In this document: in pieces, positions 26,127 to 35,568 of the stretch
Position numbering within the stretch: the first letter of the stretch is position 1
Layout: every line of letters starts with the position of its first letter
Assembly (NCBI RefSeq): GCF_014764405.1
Contig: NZ_CP061725.1
Span: 5,084,001 to 5,148,000 of the forward strand
Origin: Micromonospora craniellae
GTDB taxonomy: Bacteria > Actinomycetota > Actinomycetes > Mycobacteriales > Micromonosporaceae
Length of the DNA stretch: 64,000 nucleotides
Reading direction: 5' to 3'
Translations under genes and position numbers: made by a program
The notes under the pieces: generated by a model
Databases searched by the model: none
What the model was told of the DNA's origin: nothing
Seen by the model: only the letters and a program-made list of their open reading frames with translations

Positions 26127-26203
26127 CCCGATGCGGGACGACCTCGCGTCGCGACACCACGTGCGCCGCGAGGGCGGTGGCACGTCCCCAAGGAGGAACC
26201 GAG

Positions 26204-26869
26204 ATGGCCGAAGCACGACAGGCCACCCGACCGGCCGCGACGCGTACGCCCGCCCGGCAGACTGCGGCCACGGACCGCACCGCCGGCCTCGCCCGTACGC
26301 CGACCACCCGTCGCGCGGACGGCGCCGCCCCGGCCACCCGTACCGCGTCCGGTGGCGCCGGCCGGGCCCCGGCCTCCAAGCGCACCGCCGCCACGACCCC
26401 GGCCACCAGGCGCACCACCCCGGCGACCTCGGCCGCGAAGGCGACCGCGTCAGCGATCAGCGCGGCTACCCCCGCGCGCAAGCGCGCCGCCGTGAAGGCC
26501 CCCGCGAGCCAGATCACCGCGGCGACCCCGGCGGCTGCCGGTAGGAAGACCGCGCCCGGGGCCGTGAGGAAGACCACCGCCGCGGCTGCGAAGAAGACCG
26601 CCGCTGCCGGTGCGGCGAAGAAGACCACGTCGGCGCGGACCGCGTCGAGCGGAGGCCGGACGGCTCCGGCGCGCAAGACGACAGTGGCGAAGCAGGCGCC
26701 CGCCAAGAGGGCCACGACAGCGACGGCAACAGCGGCCCGGACCACGGCGGCGCGGAGCCGGAGCACGGCGGCTCGCACCACGGCCGCGAAGGCGTCCGCG
26801 AGCGTGGCGACCCCGGCACGCAAGGCCAACCTCGCCAAACGAGCCACGACCAAGAGCGACCGGCAATAG
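26204..26869 (+). CDS. Histone H1-like nucleoid protein
   Basis: A 221-residue low-complexity protein made almost entirely of Ala, Thr, Lys, Arg and Pro (for example KKTAAAGAAKKT, PARKTTVAKQAPAKRATT), the composition of eukaryotic H1 tails and of bacterial HC1/HC2-like proteins. Likely a DNA-binding chromosome-compaction protein. AAGGAGG lies seven bases before ATG 26204. Its last 16 bases form one arm of an inverted repeat with 26952-26968. It could be low-expression; composition is the only evidence. Confidence 0.72.
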   Translation: MAEARQATRPAATRTPARQTAATDRTAGLARTPTTRRADGAAPATRTASGGAGRAPASKRTAATTPATRRTTPATSAAKATASAISAATPARKRAAVKAPASQITAATPAAAGRKTAPGAVRKTTAAAAKKTAAAGAAKKTTSARTASSGGRTAPARKTTVAKQAPAKRATTATATAARTTAARSRSTAARTTAAKASASVATPARKANLAKRATTKSDRQ

Positions 26870-26968
26870 GGCGGTGGAGGCGAGGCGGGTCCTGGCCGAC
26901 GACGACAACGCCGCCAGCCGACGTGCCAGGGCTCGCCGCAGCCCCGCCAGTCCTATTGCCGGTCGCTC
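26854..26968. repeat. 17-bp inverted repeat spanning the histone-like stop codon
   Basis: GAGCGACCGGCAATAGG (26854-26870), which includes the final codons and stop of the histone-like gene, is repeated as an exact complement at 26952-26968. The loop is 81 bases. It could serve as a terminator stem or be an inverted duplication of the gene end. Confidence 0.8.
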
Positions 26969-27037
26969 CAAGTAGCCCCGCCCGTCCGCGCCTCCGGGCA
27001 CTGCCGGTCCGCCCGTCGTACGGGTGGCGGATTCCGG

Positions 27038-27890
27038 GTGCGGTACGCGATAGCGGACGTGGCCGCGCACGTACGCACGGGTGGTGTGTTGGAGGAGGAG
27101 ACCTGGCGGCGGGGGCAGACGGTCTACCTGCCCGACGGCAATGTGCCGTTGCATCCGCACAGTCTCGGTGAGGGGGCGGCGAGCCTGCTGCCGGACGTCG
27201 ACCGGGCGGCGGTGCTGTGGACCATCGACCTGGACGCCGACGGCGCCACCACGGGGGTCTCGCTGGAGCGGGCGCTGGTGCGGAGCCGGGCCCAGTTGGA
27301 GTATCCGGGGGTGCAGGCCGACGCGGAAGCGGGCCGGTTGCCGGAGCCGATCGCGCTGTTGCCGGAGATCGGTGCGCTGTTGACCGCCCGGGGTCTGCGC
27401 CGGGGCGCGATCAACCTGCCGATACCGGAGCAGGACGTGGAGGCCGACGGCGACGGGTGGCGGCCGCGTACGCGCATGTGACGGCGCCACTGCGCCGGCT
27501 GGCCGACCGGTACGCCACGGAGGTCTGCCTGGCCCTGCACGACGGCCGTGCGGTGCCGGACTGGGCTCGGGAGGCGTTGCCCCGGTTGCCGGCGGTGATG
27601 TCGGCGACGGACCGCGCCGCGTCGGCGGCCAGCCGGGGTGCGATCGACCTGGCCGAGGCGGTGTTGTTGGCGCATCGGGTGGGGGAGACGTCCGACGCCG
27701 CCGTGTGGACGTCGATGCGCCGCCGAACGGCACGGGGCGCGCGAACCGTCCGCCCGGCGGTGCGGTGGCCCTGGACGACCCGCCGGTACGGGCCCGGTGC
27801 ACCGGCGAGTTGACGCTCGGCACCCGGGTCCGGGTCCGGCTGGTCGCGGCCGACCCGGCCACCCGCACGGTCACCTTCGCCCTCGCCTGA
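27038..27890 (+). pseudogene. RNB-domain (RNase II family) ribonuclease remnant
   Basis: Three frames line up with one RNase II-type protein. First: RYAIADVAAHVRTGGVLEEE, YLPDGNVPLHPHSLGEGAASL (catalytic RNB segment) to LPIPEQDVEADGDGW. Second, after a shift near 27460: VAAAYAHVTAPLRRLADRYA (the conserved TSPLRR-like motif) to AVWTS. Third, after a shift near 27710: GGAVALDDPPVRARCTGELT to the stop. The N-terminal ~80 residues and about 100 central residues are missing. The gene is dead. Confidence 0.85.
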
Positions 27891-27983
27891 ACCGACCCGC
27901 CACCCCCACCGAGGCCGCCCAGCGGGATTTGTCACAGCTCAGAGCGCTGATGCGCAGCCGCTGGATTTGCGAGGATGGCGACC

Positions 27984-28682
27984 ATGGCATATGACGCGAG
28001 TGACCTGCCCGACGTTTCCGGGCTCACCGTCGGCATCATCGGTGGCACCGGCGACCAGGGCCGGGGACTCGCCTACCGGTTCGCCCGGGCCGGTCAGACG
28101 GTGCTCATCGGATCCCGTTCGGCGCAGCGTGCGGCCGAGTCGGCCGCGGAGATCGCCGCCCTGCCCGGAGTGCCGGCCGACGGCAGCGTGACCGGGGCCG
28201 ACAACGAGGAGGTCGCCCGGCGCAGCGACGTGGTGATCATCGCGGTGCCGTGGGATGGGCACGCCGCCATCGTCGCCGCGCTCGCCGTACCGCTCGCCGG
28301 CAAGATCGTGGTCGACTGCGTGAACCCGCTCGGCTTCGACAAGCAGGGGCCGTACGCGCTGCCGGTGCCGGAGGGCAGCGCCGTCCAGCAGGCCGCCGCG
28401 CTGCTGCCCGACTCCCGGGTGTGCGGTGCGTTCAATCACGTCAGCGCGCCGCTGCTGGCCGACCCGGAGATCGACCGGATCGAGCTGGACGTGCTGATCT
28501 GCACCGAGGAGCGGGAACTGGTCGGCATCGTCGGCGCGCTCGCCGCCCGCATCCCCGGCATGCGGGGCATCTACGCCGGTCGGCTGCGCAACGCGCACCA
28601 GATCGAGGCGTTCACCGCCAACCTGATCGCGATCAACAAGCGCTACAAGGCGCACGCGGGCGTCCGCGTCACCGACGTCTGA
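27984..28682 (+). CDS. npdG: F420:NADP oxidoreductase (NADPH-dependent F420 reductase)
   Basis: A 232-residue Rossmann-fold enzyme that reduces coenzyme F420 with NADPH, supplying F420H2 to deazaflavin-dependent enzymes. GIIGGTGDQGRGLAYRFA is the NADP-binding loop; VVDCVNPLGFDKQGPYALP and FNHVSAPLLADPE are family motifs. ATG 27984 is preferred to 27975 because GAGG (27970-27973) sits at proper spacing. It is a single gene ending at a hairpin. Confidence 0.92.
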   Translation: MAYDASDLPDVSGLTVGIIGGTGDQGRGLAYRFARAGQTVLIGSRSAQRAAESAAEIAALPGVPADGSVTGADNEEVARRSDVVIIAVPWDGHAAIVAALAVPLAGKIVVDCVNPLGFDKQGPYALPVPEGSAVQQAAALLPDSRVCGAFNHVSAPLLADPEIDRIELDVLICTEERELVGIVGALAARIPGMRGIYAGRLRNAHQIEAFTANLIAINKRYKAHAGVRVTDV

Positions 28683-28831
28683 GCAGCCCGTACGCAGGGT
28701 CAGAAGACGACGTCGCCGCCGGCCTTCTCGTCGGCGGCGTCAGGTGGCCGGTGAGGTGTCGCTCGACTGGACCGCCTTCATGAAGTCCGACCGTGGTCGA
28801 GGGTGGTACGGCGGTGGTGGAGGGCGGTGCG

Positions 28832-28868
28832 CGTCACGGCCCGCGAGGGCGCCCCACGGGCCGTGACG
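28832..28868. terminator. Hairpin between npdG and panB
   Basis: Perfect 12-bp stem CGTCACGGCCCG (28832-28843)/CGGGCCGTGACG (28857-28868), seven bases from the panB stop, between convergent genes. Confidence 0.75.
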
Positions 28869-28874
28869 GTCCGG

Positions 28875-29720
28875 TCAGAAGGTGTGTTCGGCGCCGGGGA
28901 ACTCCCCGCCGCGTACCTCGTCGGCGAAGCGTCGGGTGGCCTCGCCGAGCACGCCCGCGAGGTCGGCGTAACGCTTGACGAACCGGGGGGCCCGGCCGGT
29001 GCGCAGCCCCGCCATGTCCTGCCAGACCAGCACCTGGGCGTCGGTTTCCGGGCCGGCGCCGATGCCCACCGTCGGGATGCTCAGCTCGGCGGTGATCCGC
29101 TTGGCGACCTCGCCGGGCACCATCTCCAGCACCACCGCGAAGGCGCCCGCCTCGGCCACCGCCCGCGCGTCGGCGAGCACGTCCTCGGCGGTGTCGCCCC
29201 GGCCCTGCACCCGGTAGCCGCCGATGGTGTGCTCGCTCTGCGGCGTGAACCCGATGTGCGCCATCACCGGGATGCCGGCGCCGACGATCGCGGCGATCTG
29301 GTCGGCGCAGCGCCGGCCGCCCTCCAGCTTGACCGCGTGGCAGCCGCCCTCCTTCATGAACCGGACGGCGGTCCGCAGGGCCTGGGTGGGCCCCTCCTCG
29401 TACGAGCCGAACGGCAGGTCGCCGACGACGAGTGCCTGCCGGGTGGCCCGGACGACCGCCCGGACCAGCGGCAGCAGCTCCTCGGCGGTCACCGGCAGGG
29501 TCGTCTCGTAGCCGAACACGTTGTTGGCGGCCGAGTCGCCGACCAGCAGCACCGGGATGCCGGCGGCGTCGAAGATCGAGGCACTGTACTGGTCGTACGA
29601 GGTGAGCATGGGCCACTTCTCGCCGCGCTCCTTGGCGGCGATCAGGTCGCGGGTGCGGACCCGCCGGGTGGCCGGGCCGCCGTAGAGGGCGGTCACCTCG
29701 GCCGGGGTGGATTCCACCAT
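28875..29720 (-). CDS. panB: 3-methyl-2-oxobutanoate hydroxymethyltransferase
   Basis: First enzyme of pantothenate synthesis: adds a hydroxymethyl from 5,10-methylene-THF to alpha-ketoisovalerate, giving ketopantoate. 281 residues, normal length. Motifs: LTSYDQYSASIFDAAGIPVL, LVGDSAANNVFGYETTLP (Asp ligand), CHAVKLEGG, PVMAHIGFTPQS and VLEMVPGEVAKRIT. AAGGAGA precedes ATG 29720. It sits upstream of nadE on the same strand order (nadE is 5' of it), both serving cofactor synthesis. Confidence 0.96.
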   Translation of the reverse strand: MVESTPAEVTALYGGPATRRVRTRDLIAAKERGEKWPMLTSYDQYSASIFDAAGIPVLLVGDSAANNVFGYETTLPVTAEELLPLVRAVVRATRQALVVGDLPFGSYEEGPTQALRTAVRFMKEGGCHAVKLEGGRRCADQIAAIVGAGIPVMAHIGFTPQSEHTIGGYRVQGRGDTAEDVLADARAVAEAGAFAVVLEMVPGEVAKRITAELSIPTVGIGAGPETDAQVLVWQDMAGLRTGRAPRFVKRYADLAGVLGEATRRFADEVRGGEFPGAEHTF

Positions 29721-29831
29721 GACTGTCTCCTTCCTCGAGGCCGCGTACGCGGTCCCCGGGCTCTGCCGCGATCGTCGCACCGGCGGCCCCGGTCGCGGCA
29801 GAGCGCAGTGGAGGATGTCACTCGGCGGTGG

Positions 29832-31613
29832 TCAGCCGTCCTCGCGCCACCGGTTGGTGATCGGCAGCCGGCGGTCCCGCCCGAACGCCTTCATCGAGAT
29901 CTTCGCCCCGGGCGCGGACTGGCGTCGCTTGAACTCGGCGGTATCCACCAGCCGGAGCACCTTGTCCACCACCGCCGGGTCGTGCCCGGAGGACACCAGG
30001 CCGTCGCGGCCCAGGTCGCCGTCGATGTAGCCGATCAGGATCGGGTCGAGTACGTCGTAGTCGGGCAGCGCGTCGCTGTCGAGCTGGCCGGGGCTCAGCT
30101 CGGCGCTGGGCGGCTTGCCGATCGAGTTCTCCGGGATCGGCGGCGTCCCGCCCCGCCGGGTCGCCTCGGCGTTGCGCCAGGTTGCCAGCCGCCAGACCAG
30201 CGTCTTCCAGACGTCCTTGATCGGGTTGAAGCCGCCGACCGAGTCGCCGTAGAGGGTGGAGTAGCCGACCGCCAGTTCGCTCTTGTTGCCGGTGGTGAGC
30301 ACGAGGTGGCCCTCCTGGTTGGACAGGGCCATCAGGATGACGCCGCGTACCCGGGCCTGGAGGTTCTCCACCGCCACCCCGGACAGCGACATGTTCGCCA
30401 GGAAGGTGTCCACCATCGGCTGGATGGGCTCGATCCGGTAGTCCAGGCCGGTGCGCTTGGCCAGGTCGGCGGCGTCGGAGCGGCTGTGCTCGGAGGAGTG
30501 CTGGCTGGGCATGGAGAGGGCGACCACCCGGTCGGGACCGAGCGCGTCCACCGCGATGGCGGCCACCACCGCCGAGTCGATGCCGCCGGAGAGCCCGAGC
30601 ACCACGGAGGGGAAGCCGTTCTTGTCGACGTAGTCGCGCAGGCCCAGCGCCAGGGCCTGCCACACCTCGGCCTCGTCGGCGACCGGCTCGATGATCCCGC
30701 CCCGGGCGGGCGGGCCGTCCGGGGCCGGCGGAAGGCCGTCGATCGCGCGTCGCACCATCCGCAGCCCGCCGGTGAGTTCCGCGCCGTCGCGGGCCCCGCC
30801 CAGGGTGGCGCCCGGACCGCTGCCCGCCTCCGGCAGTTCCACGTCGTGCACGAGCAGGTGCTCCACGAACTGCGGTGCGCGGGCCAGCAGTGTGCCGTCC
30901 GCCGCGACGATCATGGAGTCGCCCTCGAAGACCAGCTCGTCCTGGCCGCCGACCATGTTGACGTACGCGATGGTGGCCTCGGCCTCGGCGGCGCGCCGGC
31001 GGACCACCGGCAGCCGCAGGTCGTCCTTGTTCAGCTCGTACGGCGAGCCGTTGATGGTGACCACCAGCCCGACCCCGGCGTCGCGGGCGGCGGCGAACGG
31101 GCCGCCGGCCTGCCACAGGTCCTCGCAGATGGTCAGCGCCACGTCCACCTCGCCGAGCCGCACGACGGTCAGTGTGTCGCCGGGCACGAAGTAGCGGTCC
31201 TCGTCGAAGACGCCGTAGTTGGGCAGGTGGTGCTTGAAGTAGGTGACCACCACCTCGCCCCGGTGCAGCAGCGCGGCGGCGTTGCGGGCCCCCTTGCCCG
31301 GCTCGGCGTCCGGGCTGACCTGGGGCGGGCCGTCGGCGTCGAGGTAGCCCACCACGACCGGCAGGTCACCCAGCCCGTCGGAGGCCAGGTCGGCGGCGAG
31401 CCGGTGCAGCGCCGCCTGCGACGCCGCGACGAAGGACCGCCGGAACACCAGGTCCTCGACCGGGTAGCCGGTCAGCGCCAGTTCCGGGAACAGGACGAGT
31501 CGGGCGCCGGCGTCGGCGGATCTCCGGGTCCACGAGCGGATCATCCCGGCGTTGGCGGCGATGTCGCCGACCCGGGGGTTGACCTGACACAGAGCGAGAC
31601 GCAGGGTGGGCAT
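29832..31613 (-). CDS. nadE: Glutamine-dependent NAD+ synthetase
   Basis: Makes NAD from nicotinate adenine dinucleotide using glutamine. 593 residues, two domains: an N-terminal carbon-nitrogen hydrolase with FPELALTGYP (Glu), KHHLPNYGVFDE (Lys) and LTICEDLW (nucleophile Cys), and a C-terminal synthetase with the PP-loop LGLSGGIDSAVVAAIA and TTGNKSELAVGYSTLYGD. ATG 31613 is the family start. A GC-rich insert between domains (SGPGATLGGARDGAE) is ordinary linker. Confidence 0.96.
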   Translation of the reverse strand: MPTLRLALCQVNPRVGDIAANAGMIRSWTRRSADAGARLVLFPELALTGYPVEDLVFRRSFVAASQAALHRLAADLASDGLGDLPVVVGYLDADGPPQVSPDAEPGKGARNAAALLHRGEVVVTYFKHHLPNYGVFDEDRYFVPGDTLTVVRLGEVDVALTICEDLWQAGGPFAAARDAGVGLVVTINGSPYELNKDDLRLPVVRRRAAEAEATIAYVNMVGGQDELVFEGDSMIVAADGTLLARAPQFVEHLLVHDVELPEAGSGPGATLGGARDGAELTGGLRMVRRAIDGLPPAPDGPPARGGIIEPVADEAEVWQALALGLRDYVDKNGFPSVVLGLSGGIDSAVVAAIAVDALGPDRVVALSMPSQHSSEHSRSDAADLAKRTGLDYRIEPIQPMVDTFLANMSLSGVAVENLQARVRGVILMALSNQEGHLVLTTGNKSELAVGYSTLYGDSVGGFNPIKDVWKTLVWRLATWRNAEATRRGGTPPIPENSIGKPPSAELSPGQLDSDALPDYDVLDPILIGYIDGDLGRDGLVSSGHDPAVVDKVLRLVDTAEFKRRQSAPGAKISMKAFGRDRRLPITNRWREDG

Positions 31614-31818
31614 GTCCTCATCTTGCCCACGGCGGGCGGCCTCGACACGTGGTGTAGGCGCAGAGCACGCCACCCGGCGACCGCCGGTCGGGACTGGGCG
31701 GGACGCGGTGCCCGCGGGTCGGTTAACGTCTGCGTAATCGGGTCAGTGGAGACTGGTCGGTCAGGTCGGGTAAACACCGTCCGAAGCCGGACATAGCGTG
31801 TCGCGGAAGGTTGGGGCA

Positions 31819-33168
31819 GTGGACCGTCAGCAGGAGTTCGTCCTCCGCACGCTCGAAGAGCGGGACATCCGTTTCGTCCGGCTGTGGTTCACCGACGTGC
31901 TCGGCACGCTCAAGAGCGTGTCCGTCGCCCCCGCCGAGCTGGAGGCCGCCTTCGAGGAGGGCATCGGGTTCGACGGCTCGGCGATCGAGGGCTTCGCCCG
32001 GGTCTTCGAGTCGGACATGGTCGCCATGCCCGACCCGACCACCTTCCAGGTCTTCCCGTTCGAGGGCGGGGTGAGCGGCGAGAGCGCCCGGATGTTCTGC
32101 GACATCCTGCTCCCCGACGGCGGTCCCTCCTGGGCCGATCCGCGGCACGTGCTGCGCCGGGCGCTGTCCCGGGCAGCGGAGAAGGGCTTCACCTTCTACA
32201 CCCACCCCGAGATCGAGTTCTTCCTGCTGGAGAACGGCCCGATGGACGGCAGCGTGCCGGTGCCGGTGGACAGCGGCGGCTACTTCGAGCACACCACGCA
32301 CGCGGTGGCCCGCGACTTCCGCCGCCAGGCGGTGCTGTCGCTGGAGCGGATCGGCATCTCGGTCGAGTTCAGCCACCACGAGGTCGCCCCGGGCCAGCAG
32401 GAGATCGACCTGCGTTACGCCGACGCGCTGACCACCGCCGACAACATCATGACCTTCCGGCACGTGGTCAAGGAGGTGGCGCTCTCCACCGGCGTGCAGG
32501 CCACCTTCATGCCCAAGCCCTTCACCGACCAGCCTGGCAGCGGCATGCACACCCACCTGTCGCTATTCGAGGGGGAGCGCAACGCGTTCCACGACGCGGG
32601 TGACCCGATGAAGCTCTCCAAGGTGGCCCGGGCGTTCATCGCCGGGCTGCTGGTGCACGCCCGGGAGTACACCGCGGTCACCAACCAGTGGGTCAACTCC
32701 TACAAGCGGCTCTTCCCGCAGGCGCTGCCGGACCGGGTCACCGAGAGCCCGGCGTACGTGTGCTGGGGGCACCTGAACCGGTCCGCGCTGGTCCGCGTCC
32801 CGGCGTACGGCAAGCCGAACTCGGCCCGGGTGGAGATCCGCTCGCCCGACTCGGCCGCCAACCCGTACCTCGCCTTCGCGGTGCTGCTCGGTGCCGGGAT
32901 GAAGGGCATCGAGGAGGGGTACGAGCTGCCGCCGGGCGCCGAGGACGACGTCTGGTCGCTGACCAGCGCCGAACGCCGTGCCATGGGGTACGAGCCGCTG
33001 CCGGAGAACCTCGCCGAGGCGATCGACGTGATGGCCGGCTCGGAGCTGGTCGCCGAGGTGCTCGGCGAGCACGTCTTCGACTTCTTCCTGCGCAACAAGC
33101 GCGCCGAGTGGGAGCAGTACCGCCGCGAGGTGACCCCGTACGAGCGCCAGCGGTACCTGTCGTTGTAG
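31819..33168 (+). CDS. glnA2: Glutamine synthetase type I, GlnA2
   Basis: Second glutamine synthetase, 449 residues, close over its length to mycobacterial GlnA2: DRQQEFVLRTLEERDIRFVR, GFDGSAIEGFARV, HPEIEFFLL, SVEFSHHEVAPGQQEIDL, VNSYKRL and RVEIRSPDSAANPYL. The loop equivalent to the adenylylation site lacks the DLYDLPP motif (it reads DDVWSLTSAE), so GlnE should not modify it. GTG 31819 aligns with the mycobacterial N-terminus; GTG 31798 is an alternative. Divergent from nadE. Confidence 0.94.
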   Translation: MDRQQEFVLRTLEERDIRFVRLWFTDVLGTLKSVSVAPAELEAAFEEGIGFDGSAIEGFARVFESDMVAMPDPTTFQVFPFEGGVSGESARMFCDILLPDGGPSWADPRHVLRRALSRAAEKGFTFYTHPEIEFFLLENGPMDGSVPVPVDSGGYFEHTTHAVARDFRRQAVLSLERIGISVEFSHHEVAPGQQEIDLRYADALTTADNIMTFRHVVKEVALSTGVQATFMPKPFTDQPGSGMHTHLSLFEGERNAFHDAGDPMKLSKVARAFIAGLLVHAREYTAVTNQWVNSYKRLFPQALPDRVTESPAYVCWGHLNRSALVRVPAYGKPNSARVEIRSPDSAANPYLAFAVLLGAGMKGIEEGYELPPGAEDDVWSLTSAERRAMGYEPLPENLAEAIDVMAGSELVAEVLGEHVFDFFLRNKRAEWEQYRREVTPYERQRYLSL

Positions 33169-33258
33169 ACCACCGCCCGGGCGGACGTTGCGCGGTGCCG
33201 CTATCGTCTCGATCACCGTGCCGGCGCCCGCCGGCCGCAGACGGTGGGGAGGCAGTCG

Positions 33259-33684
33259 GTGCTGGAGGATCTGCTCAGCGGAGCCTGGCAGAGCGTGGTG
33301 TTCGGGGTGGTCGGGGTCGGGCTGATGGCCGCCGGTTTCGTCCTGGTCGACCTGCTGACCCCGGGCAGGCTGCGGGACCTTATCTGGGTACGCCGTAACG
33401 CCAACGCCGGCCTGCTGCTCGCCGCCAACCAGCTCGGCGTAGCCGGGATCATCTTCACCGCGATCCTGACCAGCTACAGCGACTTCGCCAAGGGGCTGGC
33501 CTCGACGGTCCTGTTCGGACTGATCGGTCTGGGCATCATGGCGCTGGCCTTCTTCGTGCTGGACCTGATCACTCCCGGCAAGCTGGGCGAGGTGATCTGC
33601 TCCGACGAGCCGCATCCGGTCGCCAAGGTCAGCGCCGCCACCCACTTCGGCGCCGCGCTGATCGTCTGCGCCTGTATCGCCTGA
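33259..33684 (+). CDS. DUF350 membrane protein
   Basis: A 141-residue integral membrane protein with four predicted helices and an internal duplication: the segments DLLTPGRLRDLI (after helix 1) and DLITPGKLGEVI (after helix 3) match each other, as in the DUF350 family. GGGGAGG lies six bases before GTG 33259. Function unknown. Confidence 0.85.
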   Translation: MLEDLLSGAWQSVVFGVVGVGLMAAGFVLVDLLTPGRLRDLIWVRRNANAGLLLAANQLGVAGIIFTAILTSYSDFAKGLASTVLFGLIGLGIMALAFFVLDLITPGKLGEVICSDEPHPVAKVSAATHFGAALIVCACIA

Positions 33685-33718
33685 GCTGACCCTCGCATCA
33701 CGACCCCGGTCGGGCCCG

Positions 33719-34525
33719 TTGCCCGGCCGGAGGCGGGCGCGCTGGGGCGTGGTCGCCCTCGTCGCCGGCCTGCTGCCGGTGACCGCGGCCTCGGCCGCCA
33801 ACACCGTCACGGTCTACTACCAGCCACCGGCGGCCTGGGGCGCGTCGGTCAACATCCACCACGGCGTCGACGGTGCCGCCTGGACCCCGAGCAACAACCG
33901 GGGTGGCAGCCAGCACGTCCGCTCGGGCAACGCGGCCAACGACGACCCGATGTTCCGCGGCGACTTCCGGGGGCTCATCGACAAGCTCGACTACGTCAAG
34001 GCGCTCAACTTCTCCGCCCTCTGGATCACCCCGGTGGTGCTGAACCGCTCCGACTACGACTTCCACGGTTACCACGGCTGGGACTTCCACGAACGCGCTC
34101 GCGAAGGGGCGGACGTACACCGGTGACCTGTGGTCGTCGCAGGCCCCGCCCGGCAACCGCTGCCGCTGGTCAAGCACGTCCAGCGACTCAACCAGATCCG
34201 CCGGGCCATCCCGGCGCTGCAGAAGGGACAGAAGGGGCAGTACTCCACCGAGGGGATCAGCGGCAACCAGCTCGCGTACAAGCGCCGGTACACCGGCGGC
34301 GGGGTGGACAGCTTCGCGCTGGTCACCGTCTCCGGCGGGGCCACCTTCAGCGGCGTACCCGACGGCACCTGGACCGACGCCGTGACCGGGGACGTCAAGG
34401 TCGTCTCCAACGGCACCCTCACCGCGTCGGTCAGCGGCAAGGGCAACCTGCGGGTCTACGTCCTCGACCGGCCCGGCAACCCGGCGCCGGGGAAGATCGG
34501 CGACACCGGTCCGTACCTGCGCTGA
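33719..34525 (+). pseudogene. Secreted alpha-amylase (GH13) remnant
   Basis: The start encodes a signal peptide (RARWGVVALVAGLLPVTAASA), a starch-binding-like domain (VTVYYQPPAAWGASVNIHHG) and the opening of a GH13 catalytic domain (FRGLIDKLDYVKALNFSALW, then YHGWDF). The frame breaks near 34110 and resumes with a C-terminal amylase segment (LVKHVQRLNQIRRAIPALQK to the stop at 34525). The central barrel with the catalytic Asp/Glu residues is missing, so at least 250 residues are deleted. Non-functional. Confidence 0.85.
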
Positions 34526-34566
34526 CCGGCGTGCGGGGCGCCGGGCGAACCGGACATGCGGGCGGT

Positions 34567-35508
34567 TCAGCGGACGGCGGCGTCGACGGTCACCGTGCCG
34601 GCGTCGGCGTCGAGGACGGCCCGGGTGCCCACCGGCACGCTGAGCTGACCGGGCCCGTGCCCGATCGGCAGCCCGCCCAGCACCGGTACGCCCAGATCAC
34701 CGAGGCGTTCGGTGAGCACGTCGGCGACCCCCACCGTCCAGCCGTCCGCGCAGTCGGTGAACTGGCCCACCGCCACCCCGGCCAACCCGTCCAGCGCGCC
34801 GGCCCGACGCAACTGGGTCAGCATCCGATCGACCTTGTACGGCGGCTCCTGCATGTCCTCCAGCAACAGCACCGCCCCGGTCAGGTCGGGCATGTCTGGG
34901 GTGCCCAGCGAGGCCACCACCAGGCAGAGGTTGCCGCCCAGCAACCGGCCGACGGCCCGACCCCGGGTGCGTACCGGGAAGGTGTCCTCGCGCTCGACCG
35001 CGTGCACGGTGACCGGTGCGGTGCTGGTCAGCGCCGCGTGTAGGGACTCGGCGGAGGCCAGCGGGGTGCGCGCGTCCCGCCAGGCCGCCCCCGGCCCGTG
35101 CACCCCGGCCAGCCGGGCACCCCGCCACAGCGCCAGTTGCAGGGCGGTGACGTCGGAGAACCCGGCCACCACCTTGGGATCGCGCCGCACCGCCGCCATG
35201 TCGATCGCGTCCACCACCCGCTGCGCGCCGTACCCGCCCCGGGTGCAGATCACCCCGCGTACCGCCGGGTCGCCGAAGGCGGTGTTCAGGTCGGCCGCGC
35301 GCAGCGCGTCGGTGCCGGCCAGGTAGCCCTGTCGCGCGTACACGTGTGGGGCGGGCACCGCCCGCAGACCCCAACCGGTGAGCAGTTCGATGCCCCGGGC
35401 CACCCGTTCCGGACGGGTCGGCCCGGACGGCGAGACCAGCATCACGGTGTCACCGGGACGCAGCGCCGGCGGGCGTACGACGTGATCGGGCGCGGTGTGG
35501 TGGGACAC
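34567..35508 (-). CDS. S66-family LD-carboxypeptidase
   Basis: A 313-residue muramoyl-tetrapeptide LD-carboxypeptidase-like serine peptidase acting on peptidoglycan stem peptides. Motifs: LRPGDTVMLVSPSGPTRPER, ICTRGGYGAQRVVDAID, VVAGFSDVTALQLALW (S66 nucleophile Ser region), LLGGNLCLVVASLGTPD and VLLLEDMQEPPYKVDRML with the catalytic Glu; a late GLPIGHGPGQLSVPVG has the His. GTG 35508 begins just before the conserved N-terminal strand. Divergent from the amidotransferase gene. Confidence 0.9.
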   Translation of the reverse strand: MSHHTAPDHVVRPPALRPGDTVMLVSPSGPTRPERVARGIELLTGWGLRAVPAPHVYARQGYLAGTDALRAADLNTAFGDPAVRGVICTRGGYGAQRVVDAIDMAAVRRDPKVVAGFSDVTALQLALWRGARLAGVHGPGAAWRDARTPLASAESLHAALTSTAPVTVHAVEREDTFPVRTRGRAVGRLLGGNLCLVVASLGTPDMPDLTGAVLLLEDMQEPPYKVDRMLTQLRRAGALDGLAGVAVGQFTDCADGWTVGVADVLTERLGDLGVPVLGGLPIGHGPGQLSVPVGTRAVLDADAGTVTVDAAVR

Positions 35509-35568
35509 AGCGGGAGAGCCTAGTCCCGCGCGCCGGGTCCGTCGGCGAGACCGGATAGCCTCGACGGC

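Noticed and set aside
28803..31796. A very long open frame (about 1000 codons) on the plus strand over panB and nadE
   Set aside because: It is antisense to two clearly homologous genes, and its translation has the Arg/Gly/Pro/Val-rich composition of a high-GC shadow frame with no family motif.
31720..31800. A GlnR-like site upstream of glnA2 (GTTAACGTCTGCGTAATC)
   Set aside because: Only a partial match to the half-site pattern and spacing; not strong enough to report as a site.
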